From the NCBI GenBank assembly GCA_964057225.1, contig OZ059895.1, positions 21,338,688 through 21,402,687 on the forward strand: DNA of 64,000 nt. Direction: 5' to 3'. Made by a program: the position numbers and the translations under genes. The notes below the pieces were generated by a model, which saw nothing but the letters and a program-made list of their open reading frames with translations, ran no database searches and was not told where the DNA came from. Positions within the stretch are counted from its first letter, which is position 1. Each line of letters begins with the position of its first letter. Origin of the DNA: Auanema rhodensis (Eukaryota; Nematoda; Chromadorea; Rhabditida; Rhabditidae). Positions 49,765 through 61,698 of the stretch are shown piece after piece.

Positions 49765-51168
49765 CTTTGCCTTGAAAAAAGGAATCTAAAAACATCTACT
49801 TTTTGCTAAATTATTTTGAAATTTTTCGAAAAAATTTTTGTCAAAATGTTTTTGGAAGCAATGTTGAGTGTACATGGAAACTCAACATACACTAATGCAT
49901 CATTTTTCAAACGATCATAACTAATTTTTGTATTAAGCGTTTCTCAATGTAGTATAGTGCATTCGATGCGGATTTTTAAGCTGCGTCGATCTGTGTTATC
50001 AGATTTGCGCTAGCTTAAAAATGCACCGAGATATCAACTGATATAAGTTCACACTTATATCCTCGATTTTCACCCTGAAGAATTAATTTTTTCGTTGAAT
50101 AACAATGTCCATCGTATTTGCCTTGAAAAACGGAATCTAAAAACATCTACTTTTCGCTAAATTATTCTGAAATTTTTCGAAAAAATTTTTGTCAAAATGT
50201 TTTTGGAAGCAATGTTGAGTGTACATGGAAACTCAACATACACTAATGCATCATTTTTCAAACGATCATAACTAATTTTTGTATTAAGCGTTTCTCAATG
50301 TAGTATAGTGCATTCGATGCGGATTTTTAAGCTGCGTCGATCTGTGTTATCAGATTTGCGCTAGCTTGAAAATGCACCGAGATATCAACTGATATAAGTT
50401 CACACTTATATCCTCAATTTTCACCCTGAAGAATTAATTTTTTCGTTGAATAACAGTGTCCATCGTCTTTGCCTTGAAAAAAGGAATCTAAAAACATCTA
50501 CTTTTTGCTAAATTATTTTGAAATTTTTCGAAAAAATTTTTGTCAAAATGTTTTTGGAAGCAATGTTGAGTGTACATGGAAACTCAACATACACTAATGC
50601 ATCATTTTTCAAACGATCATAACTAATTTTTGTATTAAGCGTTTCTCAATGTAGTATAGTGCATTCGATGCGGATTTTTAAGCTGCGTCGATCTGTGTTA
50701 TCAGATTTGCGCTAGCTTAAAAATGCACCGAGATATCAACTGATATAAGTTCACACTTATATCCTCGATTTTCACCCTGAAGAATTAATTTTTTCGTTGA
50801 ATAACAATGTCCATCGTATTTGCCTTGAAAAACGGAATCTAAAAACATCTACTTTTTGCTAAATTATTCTGAAATTTTTCGAAAAAATTTTTGTCAAAAT
50901 GTTTTTGGAAGCAATGTTGAGTGTACATGGAAACTCAACATACACTAATGCATCATTTTTCAAACGATCATAACTAATTTTTGTATTAAGCGTTTCTCAA
51001 TGTAGTATAGTGCATTCGATGCGGATTTTTAAGCTGCGTCGATCTGTGTTATCAGATTTGCGCTAGCTTAAAAATGCACCGAGATATCAACTGATATAAG
51101 TTCACACTTATATCCTCGATTTTCACCCTGAAGAATTAATTTTTTCGTTGAATAACATTGTCCATCGT
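49765..51168. repeat. Two-unit duplication with the first aaaaacgg units
   Basis: The pair at 49765 and 50116 recurs at 50467 and 50818. The second member begins atttgcc instead of ctttgcc and has gaaaaacgg with attctg, the type called C further right. The 50116 copy has private ttttcgcta, gcttgaaaa, cctcaat and aacagtg. Confidence 0.8.
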
Positions 51169-53274
51169 CTTTGCCTTGAAAAAAGGAATCTAAAAACATC
51201 TACTTTTTGCTAAATTATTTTGAAATTTTTCGAAAAAATTTTTGTCAAAATGTTTTTGGAAGCAATGTTGAGTGTACATGGAAACTCAACATACACTAAT
51301 GCATCATTTTTCAAACGATCATAACTAATTTTTGTATTAAGCGTTTCTCAATGTAGTATAGTGCATTCGATGCGGATTTTTAAGCTGCGTCGATCTGTGT
51401 TATCAGATTTGCGCTAGCTTAAAAATGCACCGAGATATCAACTGATATAAGTTCACACTTATATCCTCGATTTTCACCCTGAAGAATTAATTTTTTCGTT
51501 GAATAACATTGTCCATCGTCTTTGCCTTGAAAAAAGGAATCTAAAAACATCTCCTTTTTGCTAAATTATTTTGAAATTTTTCGAAAAAATTTTTGTCAAA
51601 ATGTTTTTGGAAGCAATGTTGAGTGTACATGGAAACTCAACATACACTAATGCATCATTTTTCAAACGATCATAACTAATTTTTGTATTGAGCGTTTCTC
51701 AATGTAGTATAGTGCATTCGATGCGGATTTTTAAGCTGCGTCGATCTGTGTTATCAGATTTGCGCTAGCTTAAAAATGCACCGAGATATCAACTGATGTA
51801 AGTTCACACTTATATCCTCGATTTTCACCCTGAAGAATTAATTTTTTCGTTGAATAACATTGTCCATCGTCTTTGCCTTGAAAAAAGGAATCTAAAAACA
51901 TCTACTTTTTGCTAAATTATTTCGAAATTTTTCGAAAAAATTTTTGTCAAAATGTTTTTGGAAGCAATGTTGAGTGTACATGGAAACTCAACATACACTA
52001 ATGCATCATTTTTCAAACGATCATAACTAATTTTTGTATTAAGCGTTTCTCAATGTAGTATAGTGCATTCGATGCGGATTTTTAAGCTGCGTCGATCTGT
52101 GTTATCAGATTTGCGCTAGCTTAAAAATGCACCGAGATATCAACTGATATAAGTTCACACTTATATCCTCGATTTTCACCCTGAAGAATTAATTTTTTCG
52201 TTGAATAACATTGTCCATCGTCTTTGCCTTGAAAAAAGGAATCTAAAAACATCTACTTTTTGCTAAATTATTTTGAAATTTTTCGAAAAAATTTTTGTCA
52301 AAATGTTTTTGGAAGCAATGTTGAGTGTACATGGAAACTCAACATACACTAATGCATCATTTTTCAAACGATCATAACTAATTTTTGTATTGAGCGTTTC
52401 TCAATGTAGTATAGTGCATTCGATGCGGATTTTTAAGCTGCGTCGATCTGTGTTATCAGATTTGCGCTAGCTTAAAAATGCACCGAGATATCAACTGATG
52501 TAAGTTCACACTTATATCCTCGATTTTCACCCTGAAGAATTAATTTTTTCGTTGAATAACATTGTCCATCGTCTTTGCCTTGAAAAAAGGAATCTAAAAA
52601 CATCTACTTTTTGCTAAATTATCTCGAAATTTTTCGAAAAAATTTTTGTCAAAATGTTTTTGGAAGCAATGTTGAGTGTACATGGAAACTCAACATACAC
52701 TAATGCATCATTTTTCAAACGATCATAACTAATTTTTGTATTAAGCGTTTCTCAATGTAGTATAGTGCATTCGATGCGGATTTTTAAGCTGCGTCGATCT
52801 GTGTTATCAGATTTGCGCTAGCTTAAAAATGCACCGAGATATCAACTGATATAAGTTCACACTTATATCCTCAATTTTCACCCTGAAGAATTAATTTTTT
52901 CGTTGAATAACATTGTCCATCGTCTTTGCCTTGAAAAAAGGAATCTAAAAACATCTACTTTTTGCTAAATTATTTTGAAATTTTTCGAAAAAATTTTTGT
53001 CAAAATGTTTTTGGAAGCAATGTTGAGTGTACATGGAAACTCAACATACACTAATGCATCATTTTTCAAACGATCATAACTAATTTTTGTATTGAGCGTT
53101 TCTCAATGTAGTATAGTGCATTCGATGCGGATTTTTAAGCTGCGTCGATCTGTGTTATCAGATTTGCGCTAGCTTAAAAATGCACCGAGATATCAACTGA
53201 TATAAGTTCACACTTATATCCTCGATTTTCACCCTGAAGAATTAATTTTTTCATTGAATAACATTGTCCATCGT
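51169..53274. repeat. S units with a 702-bp duplication tagged by gatgtaag
   Basis: Units at 51169, 51520, 51871, 52222, 52573 and 52924. Gatgtaag (A279G, in the 276-297 dyad) occurs only in 51520 and 52222, each followed by a D-like unit (attatttcg at 51871, attatctcg at 52573). The 51520 unit also has catctcc. The 52924 unit is type E and leads into the five-unit higher-order repeat. Confidence 0.78.
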
Positions 53275-55029
53275 CTTTGCCATGAAAAAAGGAATCTAAA
53301 AACATCTACTTTTTGCTAAATTATTTTGAAATTTTTCGAAAAAATTTTTGTCAAAATGTTTTTGGAAGCAATGTTGAGTGTACATGGAAACTCAACATAC
53401 ACTAATGCATCATTTTTCAAACGATCATAACTAATTTTTGTATTGAGCGTTTCTCAATGTAGTATAGTGCATTCGATGCGGATTTTTAAGCTGCGTCGAT
53501 CTGTGTTATCAGATTTGCGCTAGCTTAAAAATGCACCGAGATATCAACTGATATAAGTTCACACTTATATCCTCAATTTTCACCCTGAAGAATTAATTTT
53601 TTCGTTGAATAACATTGTCCATCGTCTTTGCCTTGAAAAAAGGAATCTAAAAACATCTACTTTTTGCTAAATTATTTTGAAATTTTTCGAAAAAATTTTT
53701 GTCAAAATGTTTTTGGAAGCAATGTTGAGTGTACATGGAAACTCAACATACACTAATGCATCATTTTTCAAACGATCATAACTAATTTTTGTATTAAGCG
53801 TTTCTCAATGTAGTATAGTGCATTCGATGCGGATTTTTAAGCTGCGTCGATCTGTGTTATCAGATTTGCGCTAGCTTAAAAATGCACCGAGATATCAACT
53901 GATATAAGTTCACACTTATATCCTCGATTTTCACCCTGAAGAATTAATTTTTTCGTTGAATAACAATGTCCATCGTATTTGCCTTGAAAAACGGAATCTA
54001 AAAACATCTACTTTTTGCTAAATTATTCTGAAATTTTTCGAAAAAATTTTTGTCAAAATGTTTTTGGAAGCAATGTTGAGTGTACATGGAAACTCAACAT
54101 ACACTAATGCATCATTTTTCAAACGATCATAACTAATTTTTGTATTGAGCGTTTCTCAATGTAGTATAGTGCATTCGATGCGGATTTTTAAGCTGCGTCG
54201 ATCTGTGTTATCAGATTTGCGCTAGCTTAAAAATGCACCGAGATATCAACTGATATAAGTTCACACTTATATCCTCGATTTTCACCCTGAAGAATTAATT
54301 TTTTCGTTGAATAACATTGTCCATCGTCTTTGCCTTGAAAAAAGGAATCTAAAAACATCTACTTTTTGCTAAATTATTTCGAAATTTTTCGAAAAAATTT
54401 TTGTCAAAATGTTTTTGGAAGCAATGTTGAGTGTACATGGAAACTCAACATACACTAATGAATCATTTTTCAAACGATCATAACTAATTTTTGTATTAAG
54501 CGTTTCTCAATGTAGTATAGTGCATTCGATGCGGATTTTTAAGCTGCGTCGATCTGTGTTATCAGATTTGCGCTAGCTTAAAAATGCACCGAGATATCAA
54601 CTGATATAAGTTCACACTTATATCCTCAATTTTCACCCTGAAGAATTAATTTTTTCGTTGAATAACATTGTCCATCGTCTTTGCCTTGAAAAAAGGAATC
54701 TAAAAACATCTACTTTTTGCTAAATTATTTTGAAATTTTTCGAAAAAATTTTTGTCAAAATGTTTTTGGAAGCAATGTTGAGTGTACATGGAAACTCAAC
54801 ATACACTAATGCATCATTTTTCAAACGATCATAACTAATTTTTGTATTGAGCGTTTCTCAATGTAGTATAGTGCATTCGATGCGGATTTTTAAGCTGCGT
54901 CGATCTGTGTTATCAGATTTGCGCTAGCTTAAAAATGCACCGAGATATCAACTGATATAAGTTCACACTTATATCCTCGATTTTCACCCTGAAGAATTAA
55001 TTTTTTCATTGAATAACATTGTCCATCGT
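53275..55029. repeat. Higher-order repeat copy 1: A-B-C-D-E, 1755 bp
   Basis: Units at 53275, 53626, 53977, 54328 and 54679. This is the one complete, unexpanded copy. The D unit has the private change actaatgaatcat (C134A), which removes the ATGCAT site. Confidence 0.82.
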
Positions 55030-57486
55030 CTTTGCCATGAAAAAAGGAATCTAAAAACATCTACTTTTTGCTAAATTATTTTGAAATTTTTCGAAAAAAT
55101 TTTTGTCAAAATGTTTTTGGAAGCAATGTTGAGTGTACATGGAAACTCAACATACACTAATGCATCATTTTTCAAACGATCATAACTAATTTTTGTATTG
55201 AGCGTTTCTCAATGTAGTATAGTGCATTCGATGCGGATTTTTAAGCTGCGTCGATCTGTGTTATCAGATTTGCGCTAGCTTAAAAATGCACCGAGATATC
55301 AACTGATATAAGTTCACACTTATATCCTCAATTTTCACCCTGAAGAATTAATTTTTTCGTTGAATAACATTGTCCATCGTCTTTGCCTTGAAAAAAGGAA
55401 TCTAAAAACATCTACTTTTTGCTAAATTATTTTGAAATTTTTCGAAAAAATTTTTGTCAAAATGTTTTTGGAAGCAATGTTGAGTGTACATGGAAACTCA
55501 ACATACACTAATGCATCATTTTTCAAACGATCATAACTAATTTTTGTATTAAGCGTTTCTCAATGTAGTATAGTGCATTCGATGCGGATTTTTAAGCTGC
55601 GTCGATCTGTGTTATCAGATTTGCGCTAGCTTAAAAATGCACCGAGATATCAACTGATATAAGTTCACACTTATATCCTCGATTTTCACCCTGAAGAATT
55701 AATTTTTTCGTTGAATAACAATGTCCATCGTATTTGCCTTGAAAAACGGAATCTAAAAACATCTACTTTTTGCTAAATTATTCTGAAATTTTTCGAAAAA
55801 ATTTTTGTCAAAATGTTTTTGGAAGCAATGTTGAGTGTACATGGAAACTCAACATACACTAATGCATCATTTTTCAAACGATCATAACTAATTTTTGTAT
55901 TAAGCGTTTCTCAATGTAGTATAGTGCATTCGATGCGGATTTTTAAGCTGCGTCGATCTGTGTTATCAGATTTGCGCTAGCTTAAAAATGCACCGAGATA
56001 TCAACTGATATAAGTTCACACTTATATCCTCGATTTTCACCCTGAAGAATTAATTTTTTCGTTGAATAACATTGTCCATCGTCTTTGCCTTGAAAAAAGG
56101 AATCTAAATACATCTACTTTTTGCTAAATTATTTCGAAATTTTTCGAAAAAATTTTTGTCAAAATGTTTTTGGAAGCAATGTTGAGTGTACATGGAAACT
56201 CAACATACACTAATGCATCATTTTTCAAACGATCATAACTAATTTTTGTATTAAGCGTTTCTCAATGTAGTATAGTGCATTCGATGCGGATTTTTAAGCT
56301 GCGTCGATCTGTGTTATCAGATTTGCGCTAGCTTAAAAATGCACCGAGATATCAACTGATATAAGTTCACACTTATATCCTCGATTTTCACCCTGAAGAA
56401 TTAATTTTTTCGTTGAATAACAATGTCCATCGTATTTGCCTTGAAAAACGGAATCTAAAAACATCTACTTTTTGCTAAATTATTCTGAAATTTTTCGAAA
56501 AAATTTTTGTCAAAATGTTTTTGGAAGCAATGTTGAGTGTACATGGAAACTCAACATACACTAATGCATCATTTTTCAAACGATCATAACTAATTTTTGT
56601 ATTGAGCGTTTCTCAATGTAGTATAGTGCATTCGATGCGGATTTTTAAGCTGCGTCGATCTGTGTTATCAGATTTGCGCTAGCTTAAAAATGCACCGAGA
56701 TATCAACTGATATAAGTTCACACTTATATCCTCGATTTTCACCCTGAAGAATTAATTTTTTCGTTGAATAACATTGTCCATCGTCTTTGCCTTGAAAAAA
56801 GGAATCTAAAAACATCTACTTTTTGCTAAATTATTTCGAAATTTTTCGAAAAAATTTTTGTCAAAATGTTTTTGGAAGCAATGTTGAGTGTACATGGAAA
56901 CTCAACATACACTAATGCATCATTTTTCAAACGATCATAACTAATTTTTGTATTAAGCGTTTCTCAATGTAGTATAGTGCATTCGATGCGGATTTTTAAG
57001 CTGCGTCGATCTGTGTTATCAGATTTGCGCTAGCTTAAAAATGCACCGAGATATCAACTGATATAAGTTCACACTTATATCCTCAATTTTCACCCTGAAG
57101 AATTAATTTTTTCGTTGAATAACATTGTCCATCGTCTTTGCCTTGAAAAAAGGAATCTAAAAACATCTACTTTTTGCTAAATTATTTTGAAATTTTTCGA
57201 AAAAATTTTTGTCAAAATGTTTTTGGAAGCAATGTTGAGTGTACATGGAAACTCAACATACACTAATGCATCATTTTTCAAACGATCATAACTAATTTTT
57301 GTATTGAGCGTTTCTCAATGTAGTATAGTGCATTCGATGCGGATTTTTAAGCTGCGTCGATCTGTGTTATCAGATTTGCGCTAGCTTAAAAATGCACCGA
57401 GATATCAACTGATATAAGTTCACACTTATATCCTCGATTTTCACCCTGAAGAATTAATTTTTTCATTGAATAACATTGTCCATCGT
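55030..57486. repeat. Higher-order repeat copy 2: A-B-C-D-C-D-E, 2457 bp
   Basis: Units at 55030, 55381, 55732, 56083, 56434, 56785 and 57136. The C-D pair is duplicated. The first D (56083) has private aatctaaataca and ends aacaatg like a B unit, so it is a D/B hybrid leading into the second C. That is the expected joint of a two-unit expansion. Confidence 0.82.
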
Positions 57487-60294
57487 CTTTGCCATGAAAA
57501 AAGGAATCTAAAAACATCTACTTTTTGCTAAATTATTTTGAAATTTTTCGAAAAAATTTTTGTCAAAATGTTTTTGGAAGCAATGTTGAGTGTACATGGA
57601 AACTCAACATACACTAATGCATCATTTTTCAAACGATCATAACTAATTTTTGTATTGAGCGTTTCTCAATGTAGTATAGTGCATTCGATGCGGATTTTTA
57701 AGCTGCGTCGATCTGTGTTATCAGATTTGCGCTAGCTTAAAAATGCACCGAGATATCAACTGATATAAGTTCACACTTATATCCTCAATTTTCACCCTGA
57801 AGAATTAATTTTTTCGTTGAATAACATTGTCCATCGTCTTTGCCTTGAAAAAAGGAATCTAAAAACATCTACTTTTTGCTAAATTATTTTGAAATTTTTC
57901 GAAAAAATTTTTGTCAAAATGTTTTTGGAAGCAATGTTGAGTGTACATGGAAACTCAACATACACTAATGCATCATTTTTCAAACGATCATAACTAATTT
58001 TTGTATTAAGCGTTTCTCAATGTAGTATAGTGCATTCGATGCGGATTTTTAAGCTGCGTCGATCTGTGTTATCAGATTTGCGCTAGCTTAAAAATGCACC
58101 GAGATATCAACTGATATAAGTTCACACTTATATCCTCGATTTTCACCCTGAAGAATTAATTTTTTCGTTGAATAACAATGTCCATCGTATTTGCCTTGAA
58201 AAACGGAATCTAAAAACATCTACTTTTTGCTAAATTATTCTGAAATTTTTCGAAAAAATTTTTGTCAAAATGTTTTTGGAAGCAATGTTGAGTGTACATG
58301 GAAACTCAACATACACTAATGCATCATTTTTCAAACGATCATAACTAATTTTTGTATTAAGCGTTTCTCAATGTAGTATAGTGCATTCGATGCGGATTTT
58401 TAAGCTGCGTCGATCTGTGTTATCAGATTTGCGCTAGCTTAAAAATGCACCGAGATATCAACTGATATAAGTTCACACTTATATCCTCGATTTTCACCCT
58501 GAAGAATTAATTTTTTCGTTGAATAACATTGTCCATCGTCTTTGTCTTGAAAAAAGGAATCTAAAAACATCTACTTTTTGCTAAATTATTTCGAAATTTT
58601 TCGAAAAAATTTTTGTCAAAATGTTTTTGGAAGCAATGTTGAGTGTACATGGAAACTCAACATACACTAATGCATCATTTTTCAAACGATCATAACTAAT
58701 TTTTGTATTAAGCGTTTCTCAATGTAGTATAGTGCATTCGATGCGGATTTTTAAGCTGCGTCGATCTGTGTTATCAGATTTGCGCTAGCTTAAAAATGCA
58801 CCGAGATATCAACTGATATAAGTTCACACTTATATCCTCAATTTTCACCCTGAAGAATTAATTTTTTCGTTGAATAACATTGTCCATCGTCTTTGCCTTG
58901 AAAAAAGGAATCTAAAAACATCTACTTTTTGCTAAATTATTTTGAAATTTTTCGAAAAAATTTTTGTCAAAATGTTTTTGGAAGCAATGTTGAGTGTACA
59001 TGGAAACTCAACATACACTAATGCATCATTTTTCAAACGATCATAACTAATTTTTGTATTAAGCGTTTCTCAATGTAGTATAGTGCATTCGATGCGGATT
59101 TTTAAGCTGCGTCGATCTGTGTTATCAGATTTGCGCTAGCTTAAAAATGCACCGAGATATCAACTGATATAAGTTCACACTTATATCCTCGATTTTCACC
59201 CTGAAGAATTAATTTTTTCGTTGAATAACAATGTCCATCGTATTTGCCTTGAAAAACGGAATCTAAAAACATCTACTTTTTGCTAAATTATTCTGAAATT
59301 TTTCGAAAAAATTTTTGTCAAAATGTTTTTGGAAGCAATGTTGAGTGTACATGGAAACTCAACATACACTAATGCATCATTTTTCAAACGATCATAACTA
59401 ATTTTTGTATTAAGCGTTTCTCAATGTAGTATAGTGCATTCGATGCGGATTTTTAAGCTGCGTCGATCTGTGTTATCAGATTTGCGCTAGCTTAAAAATG
59501 CACCGAGATATCAACTGATATAAGTTCACACTTATATCCTCGATTTTCACCCTGAAGAATTAATTTTTTCGTTGAATAACATTGTCCATCGTCTTTGTCT
59601 TGAAAAAAGGAATCTAAAAACATCTACTTTTTGCTAAATTATTTCGAAATTTTTCGAAAAAATTTTTGTCAAAATGTTTTTGGAAGCAATGTTGAGTGTA
59701 CATGGAAACTCAACATACACTAATGCATCATTTTTCAAACGATCATAACTAATTTTTGTATTAAGCGTTTCTCAATGTAGTATAGTGCATTCGATGCGGA
59801 TTTTTAAGCTGCGTCGATCTGTGTTATCAGATTTGCGCTAGCTTAAAAATGCACCGAGATATCAACTGATATAAGTTCACACTTATATCCTCAATTTTCA
59901 CCCTGAAGAATTAATTTTTTCGTTGAATAACATTGTCCATCGTCTTTGCCTTGAAAAAAGGAATCTAAAAACATCTACTTTTTGCTAAATTATTTTGAAA
60001 TTTTTCGAAAAAATTTTTGTCAAAATGTTTTTGGAAGCAATGTTGAGTGTACATGGAAACTCAACATACACTAATGCATCATTTTTCAAACGATCATAAC
60101 TAATTTTTGTATTAAGCGTTTCTCAATGTAGTATAGTGCATTCGATGCGGATTTTTAAGCTGCGTCGATCTGTGTTATCAGATTTGCGCTAGCTTAAAAA
60201 TGCACCGAGATATCAACTGATATAAGTTCACACTTATATCCTCGATTTTCACCCTGAAGAATTAATTTTTTCATTGAATAACATTGTCCATCGT
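57487..60294. repeat. Higher-order repeat copy 3: A-B-C-D-B-C-D-E, 2808 bp
   Basis: Units at 57487, 57838, 58189, 58540, 58891, 59242, 59593 and 59944. The B-C-D triplet is duplicated (1053 bp). Both D units share the private tttgtcttg start (C7T, seen in 58540 and 59593 only), which shows that the triplet was copied as a unit after that mutation arose. Confidence 0.84.
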
Positions 60295-61698
60295 CTTTGC
60301 CATGAAAAAAGGAATCTAAAAACATCTACTTTTTGCTAAATTATTTTGAAATTTTTCGAAAAAATTTTTGTCAAAATGTTTTTGGAAGCAATGTTGAGTG
60401 TACATGGAAACTCAACATACACTAATGCATCATTTTTCAAACGATCATAACTAATTTTTGTATTAAGCGTTTCTCAGTGTAGTATAGTGCATTCGATGCG
60501 GATTTTTAAGCTGCGTCGATCTGTGTTATCAGATTTGCGCTAGCTTAAAAATGCACCGAGATATCAACTGATATAAGTTCACACTTATATCCTCAATTTT
60601 CACCCTGAAGAATTAATTTTTTCGTTGAATAACATTGTCCATCGTCTTTGCCTTGAAAAAAGGAATCTAAAAACATCTACTTTTTGCTAAATTATTTTGA
60701 AATTTTTCGAAAAAATTTTTGTCAAAATGTTTTTGGAAGCAATGTTGAGTGTACATGGAAACTCAACATACACTAATGCATCATTTTTCAAACGATCATA
60801 ACTAATTTTTGTATTAAGCGTTTCTCAATGTAGTATAGTGCATTCGATGCGGATTTTTAAGCTGCGTCGATCTGTGTTATCAGATTTGCGCTAGCTTAAA
60901 AATGCACCTAGATATCAACTGATATAAGTTCACACTTATATCCTCGATTTTCACCCTGAAGAATTAATTTTTTCATTGAATAACATTGTCCATCGTCTTT
61001 GCCTTGAAAAAAGGAATCTAAAAACATCTACTTTTTGCTAAATTATTTTGAAATTTTTCGAAAAAATTTTTGTCAAAATGTTTTTGGAAGCAATGTTGAG
61101 TGTACATGGAAACTCAACATACACTAATGCATCATTTTTCAAACGATCATAACTAATTTTTGTATTAAGCGTTTCTCAATGTAGTATAGTGCATTCGATG
61201 CGGATTTTTAAGCTGCGTCGATCTGTGTTATCAGATTTGCGCTAGCTTAAAAATGCACCGAGATATCAACTGATATAAGTTCACACTTATATCCTCGATT
61301 TTCACCCTGAAGAATTAATTTTTTCGTTGAATAACAATGTCCATCGTATTTGCCTTGAAAAACGGAATCTAAAAACATCTACTTTTTGCTAAATTATTCT
61401 GAAATTTTTCGAAAAAATTTTTGTCAAAATGTTTTTGGAAGCAATGTTGAGTGTACATGGAAACTCAACATACACTAATGCATCATTTTTCGAACGATCA
61501 TAACTAATTTTTGTATTAAGCGTTTCTCAATGTAGTATAGTGCATTCGATGCGGATTTTTAAGCTGCGTCGATCTGTGTTATCAGATTTGCGCTAGCTTA
61601 AAAATGCACCGAGATATCAACTGATATAAGTTCACACTTATATCCTCGATTTTCACCCTGAAGAATTAATTTTTTCGTTGAATAACATTGTCCATCGT
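60295..61698. repeat. Higher-order repeat copy 4, incomplete: A-(B/E)-B-C
   Basis: Units at 60295, 60646, 60997 and 61348. The A unit has ctcagtgtag and ATTAAGCG. The second unit has the private cacctag and ends ttcattg like E. The C unit has ttttcgaac. No D or E follows; the next block is a different three-unit duplication. Confidence 0.75.

Larger units (their letters stand above)
53275..61698. repeat. Decayed five-unit (1755-bp) higher-order repeat A-B-C-D-E
   Basis: Five variant units recur in order. A: gccatg and cctcaat. B: S unit ending aacaatg. C: atttg start, gaaaaacgg and attctg. D: attatttcg, usually cctcaat. E: S unit ending ttcattg (G330A). A units start at 53275, 55030, 57487 and 60295, giving periods of 5, 7 and 8 units. 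The longer periods contain an internal C-D (702-bp) or B-C-D (1053-bp) duplication. Within a copy, adjacent types differ at several tags, while the same type in different copies differs little, which is the definition of a higher-order repeat. Confidence 0.85.
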
